The notes below the pieces were generated by a model, which had not been told where the DNA came from, ran no database searches, and worked only from the letters and a program-made list of their open reading frames with translations. Made by a program: the position numbers and the translations under genes. Shown here piece by piece: positions 46,640 to 57,301 of a stretch of 64,000 nucleotides of DNA; within the stretch, counting starts at the first letter, position 1; each line of letters starts with the position of its first letter. The DNA is from Larix kaempferi (Eukaryota > Streptophyta > Pinopsida > Pinales > Pinaceae). The stretch lies in assembly GCA_027924585.1 (NCBI GenBank), contig BSBM01000606.1, positions 13,149,501 through 13,213,500 of the forward strand, in the 5' to 3' direction.

Positions 46640-47049
46640 ACCTACTTGAAAAGCGCGCTCAGAACGGTGTTGATCGACTTGTTGCTTCATGCGATTTCTT
46701 TCCATGTGAAGATTGTCCCACAAAATGTGAAGAATATGATCGCGGTTGTGAAGGATGGTGTCAACTGCCTGAATTGGTGAACTGCTGGGGATGTATAGAA
46801 GAAGAACTGGTGGTGCCTGACCATAGATTGCTTCATATGGGATCATTTTAGAGGCAGTGTGGTAAGAGGTATTGTACCACCATTCAGCTAGAGGGAGCCA
46901 CTTTTCCCACTGATGTTGTTATTCAGAGGTGAAGCAACGAAGATAAGTTTCCAAGCATTTATTGATAGTTTCACCTCTGAACAACAACATCTATTTGTGG
47001 GTGATACCCTGAACTCATCTTCAGTTTGGTGCCAGTGTGGCGAAATAGT
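46640..47049 (-). pseudogene. Gypsy A integrase, middle segment
   Basis: Between E and the B array, the minus strand continues the A integrase core after the second Asp motif. It has MSSGYHPQ with a damaged TDGQTE region, then LETYLRCF, WLPLAEWWYNTSYH and KMIPYEAIYGQAPP, and ends RSERAFQVG at the B junction. A frameshift sits near 46930-46960. Codon phase fits the segments on both sides once the insertions are removed. Confidence 0.9.
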
Positions 47050-47641
47050 TGTTAATTTTTTAGCATCAATTCAATATACTCTAGGATCTTTGCTGAACAT
47101 GTACAGCATATCAATCATATCAATCACAACAAGCAATCACATAAGATAATAGACACACAGAGTTTCCTTGGGGAAAACCATAAAGGTGAAAAACCCCAAT
47201 AACTTCCTCAGAGATAGATATATCAATGATACAAAAACAAATCATAAGAGATAGTCTCCCAGCAACAACTTCTCCTCCTCCACTAGTGCGCCACTCCCCA
47301 AATAAGTGTATGAGTGAGAAAGTGAATGATCAAATAGAGTGCCTCCTGCACTCTATTTATACATGACTTGACTTGCCTAATAACCTTACTAGGTCGACCT
47401 CAACTTAATCACATAATATAATGCTGACAAGGCCGACCCCACTAGGGTGGTCTAATAACCCTTTAACCCACATAACTTATACAAGGCCAACCCCATCAAG
47501 GTGGTCTAATAACCCGTCACATATAAGTTATGTCACTTACAATATAAATGACGACACTTCCGTATAGAGGAATAATAACCTCTCTATAGGAATACAATAT
47601 GCATATATGAAATACATTCTGAAGTTACAAATACATCAACA
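47050..47641 (-). repeat. 3' LTR of E (592 bp)
   Basis: TGTTAATTTTTTAGC...ATACATCAACA; TATA-like octamer at 47354-47361. The polypurine tract (CTCCCACTT on the plus strand) follows at 47642. Confidence 0.94.
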
Positions 47642-48832
47642 CTCCCACTTAACTAGGAAGGTATTTCTTGACACAGATCTACTAGCACAAGTCTTCTTTT
47701 ATGGATCATCGTCATCGAATCATCGTCATCTTTGCTGCTACTCCTATCTCAATCAATCTCTGAACTACTCATCATAAGAAGTTCGACAGAGCTAGCCCTT
47801 TTTTATGCTAGATGTAGGCCCACCACCTATAGGTCTTCATCATCACTGGCCATACTGTGGAATCCTCAGGACTTATTACGTGCATCAACAAAACCTTGCA
47901 AGAGCATCCCGGGAGTGATTATGAGCAGACAACTCAATCTATCGGATCTCCCAGGACCTTTTACATGCCACTGCATCACCTGTCCATGGCCACAAAGTAT
48001 CATCCTGATACTCATGATCATACTGATCATAACATCGTTAATGAAGCACAACCCAGATGCACATCACACAACACTTACATTCATCAGCATGGGAAGACAC
48101 ACTTCAACCATCCGTGAAAGGATTAGCACTTATATCTACGCCATGGGAAGACACACTTCCACCATGCGAGAATGGAATCGCACTTACATCCATAGCCATG
48201 GGAAGACACACTTCAACCATGCTCGAATGGCTACAGCCCTTACATCTGCACCATGGGAGAACACATCTACAACCATTTGAGAATGGCTCCAGCCCTTAAA
48301 TCTACACCATGGGAGAACACATCTACCACCATGTGAGAATGGATCCAACAATTACATCATGACCATGGGAGAACACATATGCCACCATGTCAAAAAATCC
48401 CAACAATTACATCGCGACCATAGGAGAACACATCTATAACCATGTCTGAAAATCCCATGTGCATCTGTGTCTTTGAAACTTATCACACATAATCCAACTG
48501 ATTATGCAATGTATCCACCTGATACATATAATCACATATGATCATCCCGATCATCATCATAGCATCATCCTAATGCATATCATCCTGATACTCATATCAC
48601 ATGATCCTCCTGATCATCATCGTTGCATCGTCCTGATGCATATACATATACATGATCCAATTGATCATACCAAGCATCCAACTGATGCATATACATATAC
48701 ATGATCCAAATGATCATACCAAGCAGTAACTAGACCATCATCCTGATGCTCACCACATAGTTCTTACATCCACAGCAATGGGAAGGATCCTCCTCTCACC
48801 ATGCTTGGAATGGCTCCTGCAGATGTGTCCCA
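47642..48832. other. copia E 3' untranslated region with minisatellite
   Basis: 48060-48460 holds about seven units of roughly 55 bp, each with 'CCATGGGA(A/G)(G/A)ACACA' and 'ACCAT-TGAGAATGG'. 48500-48730 is a second, looser repeat of 'CCTGAT(A/G)CATAT' and 'GATCATC'. The first array is homologous to 10142-10790 in D. There is no domain in any frame. Confidence 0.75.
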
Positions 48833-49371
48833 TCACTTCTGCCTCGAAGTATCTTCTATCTGAAGAACACCAAGCCTCTCTCTGAAGTATTCAAACTTCA
48901 CTCTGATTAGTGGTTTCGTCAACACATCTGCAACCTGCTCATCCATCGCAACATACAGGAGCTTCATTGCTCCTCTCTGCACCATATCCCTCATATAGTG
49001 ATAATTGATCTCAATGTGCTTCGACCTATCATGGAACATCGGGTTCTCAAACAACTTCACACAACTCTAGTTGTCACAAAAGATACTAGTAGCATCCAAC
49101 GGGAGATCAAATAGCTCAGACAGTAGCTTCCTCAGCCATACTACCTCATAATTAGCCAAACAAGATGCAACATACTCTGCTTCGGCTGTACTCAGTGCTA
49201 CACAAAACTGCTTCCTACTAAACCAAGAGATCACACCTAATCCCATACTAAAGCAGCACCCCAAAGAGCTCTTTCTATTTTCATCACTTCCTACCCAATC
49301 TGAATCAACATAACCCTCCAGGTTAAACTTTTGATTCACATCATACTTGAGCCATAATCAACTGTACCCTT
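48833..49371 (-). pseudogene. copia E RNase H
   Basis: Encodes [54 protein letters not shown] and, after a TAG at 49067, KLFENPMFHDRSKHIEINYHY and the C-terminal VKFEYFRERLGVL. The acidic residues of the DSDW and AEAEY motifs are present. Confidence 0.9.
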
Positions 49372-50430
49372 CTAGTACCTCAGAATATGCTTAACAGCAA
49401 CCAGATGAACACTTCTCGGATCCATCAGGAACTGGCTCAATGTTTTCACCGCAAAGCAAATATTTGGTCTCGTATTCGTCAGGTACATCAAGGACCCAAT
49501 CATCTGACGATACATCGTGACATCAACTGGCTCAAATGAAGCATCACATAGAAGCTTCAGATTCGATGCCATAGTTGTCGCCATGGCCTTGCAGTACATC
49601 ATCCCGAACCTCTTTAGAATCTCTACTGCATAATTCCCTTGTCCAAGGAAGATTCCATCTGCACTCTACCACACCTCCATGCCTATAAAATAGTGCATCA
49701 TCCCCAAGTCCTTCATCTCGAACTCAGCAACAGGATTCCTCTTGGTATCAGCAATCAAACTATCCTCACCTGTAACAAACAGGTCATCCACATACAAAAG
49801 TAGTATCACTGGATTGCCTTCCTCAACCTTGTATTAAAGGTTGGAATCTACTTTACTTTTGGTAAATCCCAAGCTAGATAGGAAACTGTCCATCCTACCA
49901 TACGAAGTCCTAGGAGCTTGCTTCAAGCCACACAAGGCTTTCTTCAACCTGCACAGATGTGACTTCCTGTCATGTCTCTCAAAACCAAGTGGCTGCTCCA
50001 CATACACTTCCTCCTTGACTAAACCATTCAAGAAGGATTTCTTGACATCCAGCTGGTGTATCTTCCACTTCATCACTGCAGCCAGAGAAAGTACTGATCT
50101 GATGGAAGTGTATTTGGCTACAGGAGAAAAAGTCTCTTCATAGTCTATCCCCTCTTTCTAGGAGAAGCTACGAGCTACAAATCTTGCTTTGTATTTTTCT
50201 ATGCTACCATCTGTAGCATGCTTGATCTTGTAGATCCACTTGGAAGTCACAATAGACTTCCCTTCAGGTCTTGGGACCTCATCCCAAACATCATTCTTCA
50301 TGATCGAATGGTACTCTTCGATCATTACTTCATCCCTGATCCTGGGAACTTCAGATTCTTCAAAAGATAGCTTTGTTGCTGGGGTAAATGTTGTAGTCCT
50401 TCTTTTGTAGGTGATGGTATATGATCTTTC
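49372..50430 (-). pseudogene. copia E reverse transcriptase
   Basis: After the intron-like block it begins ERSYTITYKRRTTTFTPATK, then [37 protein letters not shown] equivalent, [22 protein letters not shown] (YVDD near 49780) and DLGMMHYFIGMEV. Stops near 50156 (CAG to TAG context), 49831 and 49671, plus a one-base loss near 49365, break the frame. Confidence 0.9.
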
Positions 50431-50852
50431 ATACAAGACAAGTTAAATTGCATGATTACAAACATCTCATAGTTTTCAGAACAAATTCTTACACATAAAG
50501 AAATATGTCATACAGTCATGCAATTAATTTAGCCAATGCTTCAATACAACACTTATCCATATCCCATAACTTTCTAGATGCCTTCCAATCTCTACCGGAA
50601 CATTGTTAAGAGTGTGCGCAACTCCCAACATGTCAGCAAAGAGGTTTCATTCTATATAAGTAGCAATGGAATGTTGTACATTGCCATAGGCCACTTACCC
50701 ATTACATGCATATTAGTGGTATCCTATTCATTAATGCAATTATTCTAATATGCATGACCCACAACCTAAGTCTAGGAACATAAGTATATACATCATTAAA
50801 CAGTATTATTTAAACAATCAAATATACAAGAAATGACAATTAAAATACTTAT
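50431..50852 (-). other. Intron-like block in copia E (422 bp)
   Basis: Homologous to the blocks in D and F. It follows ...GCAAAG with ATAAGT and ends CTTGTCTTGTAT where D and F have ...TTGTAG, so in this copy the acceptor AG is also lost. It is AT-rich and not open. Confidence 0.65.
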
Positions 50853-50948
50853 CTTTGCTTGTTTGTTGGGTGGAATCCCTCTCAATCTTTGCTTCCTTGT
50901 AGGAACTACTGGAGTGTGCTCCCTCTTGATATTTGCTTCCTGGATTAC
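50853..50948 (-). other. Exon-like segment shared by D, E and F
   Basis: 96 bp, open over 32 codons (VIQEANIKREHTPVV, then PTRKQRLRGIPPNKQAK). It is preceded on the minus strand by GGACAG, a possible acceptor. F has the related APARKQRFRGSPPNKQTK at the same place and D a decayed version. It is not part of the copia integrase of H, although the KRE-TP context partly resembles the start of the NGVAERK region. Origin unknown. Confidence 0.5.
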
Positions 50949-51790
50949 CTGTCCTTGAACTTATAATTATATCCATCCTCGATCACTATGCATGCTTACT
51001 CGCATCATCATTGTGTTATCCTCGAGATCTCATACATAATCATACATTCATTAGTATAATCTTAATACTATCAAAACACAATAATCTTAAACATGTATAG
51101 TCATGATCATTTCAAACACAGATAATAAGCATTAGCATTCAAAGTTTCAAGGAAAACCTCTCTTACTCATGCATATTCATATTTGACCATAGAACTCTTC
51201 TGGTTAGTCATATCATCAATTAAGGTAAGAGACATAATATGCATAAACCCTAGATTACTCAAACTTGTAACTTCATGAGTAATCGTTATCAATGATACAA
51301 AAGTATAAGATCCTAACATAGAGTAGGATTATAACTTGATATAGGAAAAACATACCTGGTCATCATATTTGCTAGTTATGTCTAGAAATGTCTTTCTTGT
51401 TCTCTTCAATGACCTGCATAACTCATAAGTTAACCATTGTAGAACCAAATTATACATACCTCTATGTGATCCATGACTTTGGATGAGTCTTTCTCTTCAT
51501 GTCACTATGGTATTGATCTAGGACTTGATTTGTACCTTCATGTTAGCAAATAACATTCTCCTCATACAGCACCATAGTGAATTAGTACAATCATAATACA
51601 ATCATAAGTGTCATAACCCTAATCAATGAATGTCTTCTATCATGCATTCATAGTTTTACTAGGGTGATAAGACAAGTCTAAAATTAAACAAGATTGTTAC
51701 TAAACTCAATAACATGAAGACAATCATATTATAAACTTAATCATGAACAGATTTCAAAACGTACCTGTAAGTCATACCTGTCAGATTGCT
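50949..51790 (-). other. Exon/intron-like block unique to copia E
   Basis: About 840 bp with no copia homology lies where protease and integrase should be. On the minus strand it shows splice-like signals: ...CATAGAG|GTATGT at 51460/51459, ...TTATGCAG|G at 51414/51413, a 58-bp segment (51356-51413) open in the frame SLKRTRKTFLDITSKYDDQ, then CCAG|GTATGTTTTT at 51356/51355. The 46-bp gap between the first pair is short for a plant intron. Host-gene capture is an inference, and an unrelated filler is possible. Confidence 0.45.
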
Positions 51791-52470
51791 TGTAGTAGTT
51801 GTTGTTGTTGTTCCTTTTGTTCTTAGGACAATCTGAGGAAAAGTGTCCTCTCCTTGGTATATGTTGTGAGAGCTTGGTCTTCATTCCCCATCTTTTCTTC
51901 TCAAGCTACAATTCGAGCTTCTTCCTGTGAGCACTCTTCCCACAGCGTACTGAATGAGATAAGTTTCCTCCTAGCACAAATTGCTTGGATGAAGGAATCC
52001 TGTGGCCTAGGAAGGCCATTAAGAGTGGTCATTACCACTTCTCAATTTTCTATATGTTCTCCCAGAGCTTCAAGTTGTTCTTTTATCTGGGATACCCTTG
52101 AGAAATAATACTTCATGGTCTCTGCATTCTGGATCTTGATGTTCTTCAATTGATTCCTCAAGGTCATCTTCTGATTTATATTCTTTCCTTCAAATAGCTT
52201 GGTCAAGGAATCAAACATCTCCTTACGTGTCTTCAGAGATGACACATGTGGTATGGGATGGTATTTGATAGAATCATAAATGATCCTCTTAGCCTTGACC
52301 AAGTTCTTCTTGTGTAAGACTTTAGTCTCTTCTCCCTCTCGGACAGGAACCCCTTCACTTATGTAGGTGTCCAAGTCACTCTCTTCTAGAATTAACCCAA
52401 TCCTATACTTCCATGCTCGGAATTTTTCAGCCCCTTCAAGCTTACCCTCAAGCTTGGTGTGGTGCAACAA
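51791..52470 (-). pseudogene. copia E gag and truncated knuckle
   Basis: UBN2-type gag (MLHHTKLEGKLEGAEKFRAWK, KEMFDSLTKLFEG, LRNQLKNIKIQNAETMKYYF), with TGA/TAG at 52039 and readable remains of the SWDSFIQG, CSQEEARI and EDQALTT blocks to 51850. A damaged knuckle end (...CPKNKRNNNNNYY) breaks off at 51790, where copia homology stops. Confidence 0.85.
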
Positions 52471-53191
52471 CTTAAGAAGTACTTCAAATGGAAATAGAAA
52501 AGTTATTAGGTCTTACCACTTGATTTGCTGAAAATTGGATCTGGACCTGGATTAGGGTTTGTAGGAGAAACCCTAAAAATTCAAACTTTGAATTTAAAAC
52601 TTCTGAAAGGATAAAAACATGTGCCTTGATGAGCTGATCAAGATGGTATACTCGAAATTTGAAAACTGCAAAGTTTCACCCCTCAAAAATGCTTTTCAAT
52701 CTCCCAAAATTACTGGGACGGACCCTGAATTAGGGTTTGATTTTCCCGGAGCTTCACCCATCCAAAAATTTTGATCTTGGTCTCTAAACTTCAATTTTTC
52801 AGAGGAGCGTCCAGCCATGGTCTCAGATTTCAGAAATTCCAACTTTTGCATAAACCCTAATTTCCAGCTTCACTCAAGAGGACCCCAAACTAGGGTTTGA
52901 TTTTCCTAGAGCTTCACTTAAACAAAAAGTTTGATCCAAATATCTAAAATTCAATTTTTCTAAGTAGGTTCCAGCCATGGTATCAGATTTTAGAAATTCC
53001 ATGTTTTGTGGAAACCCTAATATTTAGGGCCAAAACTAAAAATGATCATAATTGAATTCTAATTGGACAAAAAGATTGGCCTTGCTGAGGAGAGTCAATC
53101 TAGCCTCCTGGCTTTCAATATCTGTGGAGAGAAACCCAAAAAACAAGAAGCCCTAGCTTCCGCAACTGCACAGTGTCTTCTTCTCAGGTTA
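52471..53191 (-). other. copia E leader with internal duplication
   Basis: Longer than in H or D because a block of about 120 bp ('GAGGACCC-AAACTAGGGTTTGA...TTTCAGATTT') occurs twice, around 52690-52850 and 52870-53010. There is no conserved frame. Confidence 0.6.
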
Positions 53192-53203
53192 GCTCTAATA
53201 CCA
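53192..53203 (-). other. Primer-binding site of E
   Basis: Minus strand TGGTATTAGAGC, the same C-to-T variant as in C, adjoining the LTR. Confidence 0.88.
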
Positions 53204-53802
53204 TGTTAATTTTTTAGCATCAATTCAATATACTCTAGGATCTTTACTGAGAGAATAACATGTACAACATATCAATCATATCAATCACAACATGCAATCA
53301 CATAAGACAATAGACACACAGAGTTTCCTTGGGGAAAACCATAAAGGTGAAAAATCCCAATAACTTCCTCAGAGATAGATAGAGCAATGATACAAAACCC
53401 AAGCATGAGTGATAGTCTCCTAGCAACAGCTTCTCCTCCTCCACTAGTGCACCACTCTCCAAATGACTGTATGAGTGAGAAAGTGAAGGATCAAATAGAG
53501 TGTCTCCCGCACTCTATTTATACATGAGATGACTTGCCTAATAACCTTACTAGGTCGGCCTCAACTTAATCACATAATATAATGCTGATAGGGCTGACCC
53601 CACTAGGGTGGTCTAATAACCCTTTAACCCACATGACTTATACAGGGCCAACCCCGTCAAGGTGGTCTAATAACCCATCAAGTATAAGTTATGACACTTA
53701 CAATATAAATGACGACACTTCCGTATAGAGGAATAATAACCTCTCTATAGGAATACAATATACATATATGAAATACATTCTGAAGTGACAAATACATCAA
53801 CA
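53204..53802 (-). repeat. 5' LTR of E (599 bp)
   Basis: TGTTAATTTTTTAGC...AATACATCAACA; TATA-like octamer at 53515-53522. It is very similar to the 3' LTR, with small indels. Confidence 0.94.
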
Positions 53803-54292
53803 ATAGTTCTGTCCAAAATTGACTGGTGAAAGTCGCATCACGATCCGAGATAATGGAAGAAGGGATGCCATGAAGATGAAAGATTTGGTCCAAGAAAATT
53901 TGAGCGATTGAGGAGGCTGTATAGGGATGGATAAGAGCACAAAAATGACTAGATTTGGAGAGGCGATCAACCACAACCAAAATCACTATCTTCCCTCCAG
54001 ACTTAGGGATCCCTTCAATGAAATCCATAGAAATATTTGTCCAAATCCGTGTAGGTATGGGAAAGGGTGCAAGCAATCCTAGAAGGAGTGTCGTTTCACC
54101 CTTATTGCGCTGGCAGGTATCACATTCAGCCACCATCTATTGAATTGCCCTTTTCATGCCCTGCCAAAACAAGTTACGCTGTGCCCGCTCATACGTTTTG
54201 AGGAACCGAGAGCGCCCTACCGATGGAGAAGCATGGAGTTCATAGAAGACAGCCTGTTGAATTTCTATGCTCTGGGGAAGCACCAAACGACC
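53803..54292 (-). pseudogene. Gypsy A integrase, N-terminal part
   Basis: Reads CDTCQRNKGETT, FPIPTRIWTNISMDFIEGIP (first Asp), VVVDRLSKSSHF, and SIISDRDATFTSQFWTEL (second Asp), up to the E insertion. The zinc region just upstream has ELHASPSVGRSRFL, with Arg where the second His is expected. TAG near 54137 and 54293 (likely CAG) break it from RNase H. Confidence 0.9.
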
Positions 54293-54997
54293 CTAATATC
54301 TCAAGGAAGCACCATCCCAAGCATAATGTGGTATAGAAGAAGGCTTGTTCACCAAGCGTTGAATGGTTTGAGATAATGAAGAGTCATTGACATAGACATG
54401 TTGAAGAGATTGCGACCAATTTGGAACATGCATAGAAATAGTTGAAAGAAAACCTTGGTCATCAAATGTGTGAGAAAGAGCATCAGCCACAATATTGTCC
54501 TTACCCTTTTTGTATGTGATCTCATAGTCATAACCCATGAGTTTGTTAACCCATTTATGTTGTGATGGGGAGGATACACGTTGTTCCAGGAAATATTTCA
54601 GACTTTGGTGATCAGTCTTGATGCAGAAATTATTCCCTAATAGGTATGGGCGCCACTTTTGTGCTGCATGCAAAATAGCCATCATTTCCTTATCATATGT
54701 AGAGGCAGCTAAATTCTTACCTAAAAGGGCTTTGCTGGTGAACGCAATGGGGTGTTCATATTGAAGGAGAACAACACCAAGTCCATTGCCGCAAGCATCA
54801 CTCTCAATAGTGAAGGGCTTGGAAAAATCGGGCATAGCTAGAACAGGTGTAGTACACATAGCTTGTTTTAGTTTGTCAAATGCACACTGAGAAGCATGTG
54901 TCCATGTAAAAGCATCCTTTTTCAATAGAGCAGTTAATAGAGCTGCAATCTTCCCATAATCCTTGACAAACTTGCAGTAGTAACCAGTCAACCCCAA
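54293..54997 (-). pseudogene. Gypsy A RNase H
   Basis: Starts at the RT connection (GLTGYYCKFVKDYGKIA), then ESDACGNGLGVVLLQ, FTSKALLGKNLAASTYDKEM and KTDHQSLKYFLEQRV, followed by GKDNIVADALSHTF. The catalytic D-E-D pattern is recognisable. It is one frame with RT except for the TAG at 55022-55024. Confidence 0.92.
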
Positions 54998-55021
54998 AAA
55001 ACCACGAAGGCTCTTGAGTGT

Positions 55022-55747
55022 CTAAGGATGCGGCCAATTGTTCATGGCATCGATTTTGGAAGGATCCATGTGAACCCCTTGTGCTGAGATAATGTGCCCA
55101 AGATACTCAACTTCCTTCTGTCCAAAAACACATTTAGACTGCTTGGCATGGAGATGATGGTCAGAGAAAAGTTGCATGACAAGATCCATATGCTGGAGAT
55201 GTTCATCCCATGTTTTACTGTAGATGAGGATATCATCAAACAATACCAGAATGAATTTCCGCAAGTAGGGTCGAAATATTTTATTCATTAATGCCTGGAA
55301 TGTGGAAGGAGCATTAGTGAGGCCAAAGGGCATGACCAAAAACTCATAATGGCCATCATGTGTGTGGAAAGCTGTTTTAGGGATATCATCCTCATGAACC
55401 CGAATTTGATGATACCCAGAACGAAGATCCAACTTGGAGAAAAAGTGAGCCCCATGAAGCTCATCAACAACAGGAATTGGAAACTTATCCTTGATGGTGA
55501 GGTGATTAAGTTCTTGGAAGTCAATGCAGAGACGCCATGACCCATCTTTTTTGCGGATAAGAATAATTGGAGAAGAAAAGGAACTAGTGCTTGGGCAAAT
55601 AATACTTTGCTTTAATAAGTCCCGAACGAGCATTTCAATCTCCGTTTTTTGGTGAAATGGGTAGCGATAGGGCCTGATGTTGGGAGGAATGCTGCCAAGA
55701 AGGAGCTGAATATGATGGTCTTCTGGCCTGGAAGGTGGCAATCCCAC
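55022..55747 (-). pseudogene. Gypsy A reverse transcriptase
   Basis: 241 codons with [86 protein letters not shown] and KCVFGQKEVEYLGHII. The active site reads FDD instead of the usual YxDD/YLDD form (VLFDDILIYSK); the two Asp are kept. TGA near 55757 (TGG in a Trp context) separates it from protease. Confidence 0.93.
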
Positions 55748-55771
55748 TGGTTCAGTAAAAACACCTATATA

Positions 55772-56554
55772 TCAATCCAGAATTTGTTGTAGATCCAAAG
55801 GAGTAGTGGAGACCGCTGAGGGTTGCATCTGAATGGAATGGAGCTGAGCGATGACACCATGTGAATTCTTCTTGAGGAGTTTTTCCATGCGATGTGAACT
55901 GATGATGCTGAGAGAACTTGGTTGTAATCCTGTCAAGGTGTGTTTTTGGCCATTGAGGGAAAACTGCATCCAAAGTTCAGCAAAATCCCATAAGATAGGG
56001 CCAAGTGTGCGTAGCCATTGAGCGCCCAAAACCACATCACATCTGTCTAAGGTCAAGGAAAACATATCAGAGCGCAAGGCATAATCTCCCATAGATATAC
56101 GCACATTTCGACACTTCCCTTTGCAAGGTAAGGTGCCCCCATTGGCAACCATGACTTCAAAGTTGGAGCAAGGATGGATAAAACAATCAGCTTGTTTGGC
56201 GATCCGAGGGTTAATGAAATTATGAGTGCTACCAGAATCAATGAGTATTGTAAGAGGAAGCTTCTTGAAGTAACCCCTGACCCGCATTGTTTGGGGGGTG
56301 GTGATTCCAGCTAAAGCATGGAGAGATATCTCTGGCTGGTCATCCTGAGACGGAGGGTCAATAGGCGGTTCCTGAATGTCGGTCGGAGCATCTAGTGTTT
56401 CTGGATCTTTGTCACCAATTTCAGAGGCAGGTGGAGAATACACATCCAAGAGATAGAGCTTTTTATAAACACATCTATGTCCCCGAGTGAATTTCTCATC
56501 ACAATTATAGCAAAGCCCCTTTTCTCTGTGTGCTTGCATCTCTGTTTCAGACAA
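55772..56554 (-). pseudogene. Gypsy A zinc knuckle and protease
   Basis: SETEMQAHREKGLCYNCDEKFTRGH contains the CX2CX4 knuckle start with a His/Cys spacing change (CYNCDEKFTRGHRC). A linker follows, then the protease with LTILIDSGSTHNFINP and DVVLGAQWLRTLGP. It is preceded by TAG 56583-56585 (CAG context PPIP-APRP). Confidence 0.9.
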
Positions 56555-56581
56555 ATGCTTGATAGGAGTTGGTCGAGGAGC

Positions 56582-57301
56582 CTATGGTATAGGTGGTCGT
56601 TGAGAACCAATATTTCGGAAGGGAACAAAAGTGGGCTTGGAGCGTTGTTGGGCTACAATCTTATCTTCTGCCAACTTAGCCAACCCTAGGGATTCCATCA
56701 TTGTGTTGGGACAAAACATTTTGACCTCAGTGCGGATGGCATCCTTTAGACCACTGATAAAACAACTCCGGTAAAAGTCATCAGACAATCCTTCGGTGTG
56801 GTTGGCTAGATTCTCAAATTTGGTTTGATACTCTCTCACAGTGCCAATTTGGCGAAGTTTAGTGAGGGCTCCTGTAAAGTCATCAAAAGCACTAGGACCA
56901 AATCGTTGCAAAAGGAGCTGGCAAAAGTATGGCCATTTGGGCTCTGGATGAGCCTTGATGTACCAACGGTACCATTGAAGAGGTTCCTGTTCCAAATGAA
57001 AGGATGCCAGTGGAACTTTGTTGACATCAAAAGTATTATGCAGACTGAAATACTGTTCTGCACGATAGATCCATCCAGTTGGATCGGTACCATTGAAGCG
57101 AGGAAAATCAAGCTTCGGACCACGGAAATTGATGGAAGAAGAGAACCCATTGTCTGATGAAGACTTGGACTGTCGTTTGTTGTTCATAGTTGAATGTTCA
57201 AGATGGAGTCTGAGAAATCTTTCATCCAGATCCTGGAGTTTGTCTTGGATGGTTGCAATTGCGTCCTCCATGGTTTTTTCTCCTGCACGGGTGACAACCA
57301 T
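56582..57301 (-). pseudogene. Gypsy A gag
   Basis: Starts MVVTRAGEKTMEDAIATIQDK with an N-terminal coiled-coil-like stretch. The Retrotrans_gag domain follows: LDFPRFNGTDPTGWIYRAEQYF, EQEPLQWYRWY, FGPSAFDDFTGALTKLRQIG and VREYQTKFENLANH, typical of plant chromovirus gag. 239 open codons end at a TAG that relatives would read as Gln. The start is the first ATG after a poly-T/poly-A rich leader end. Confidence 0.92.

Larger units (their letters stand above)
47050..53802 (-). mobile_element. Ty1/copia E, complete LTR pair, inserted in gypsy A integrase
   Basis: LTRs 47050-47641 and 53204-53802, target duplication ATAGT at 47045-47049 and 53803-53807. Minus-strand order: PBS, gag, part of the knuckle, a 0.8-kb exon/intron-like block, the shared short exon and intron-like block, RT, RNase H, minisatellite, polypurine tract. 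Protease and the integrase core are absent, so E must be non-autonomous. Confidence 0.95.
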
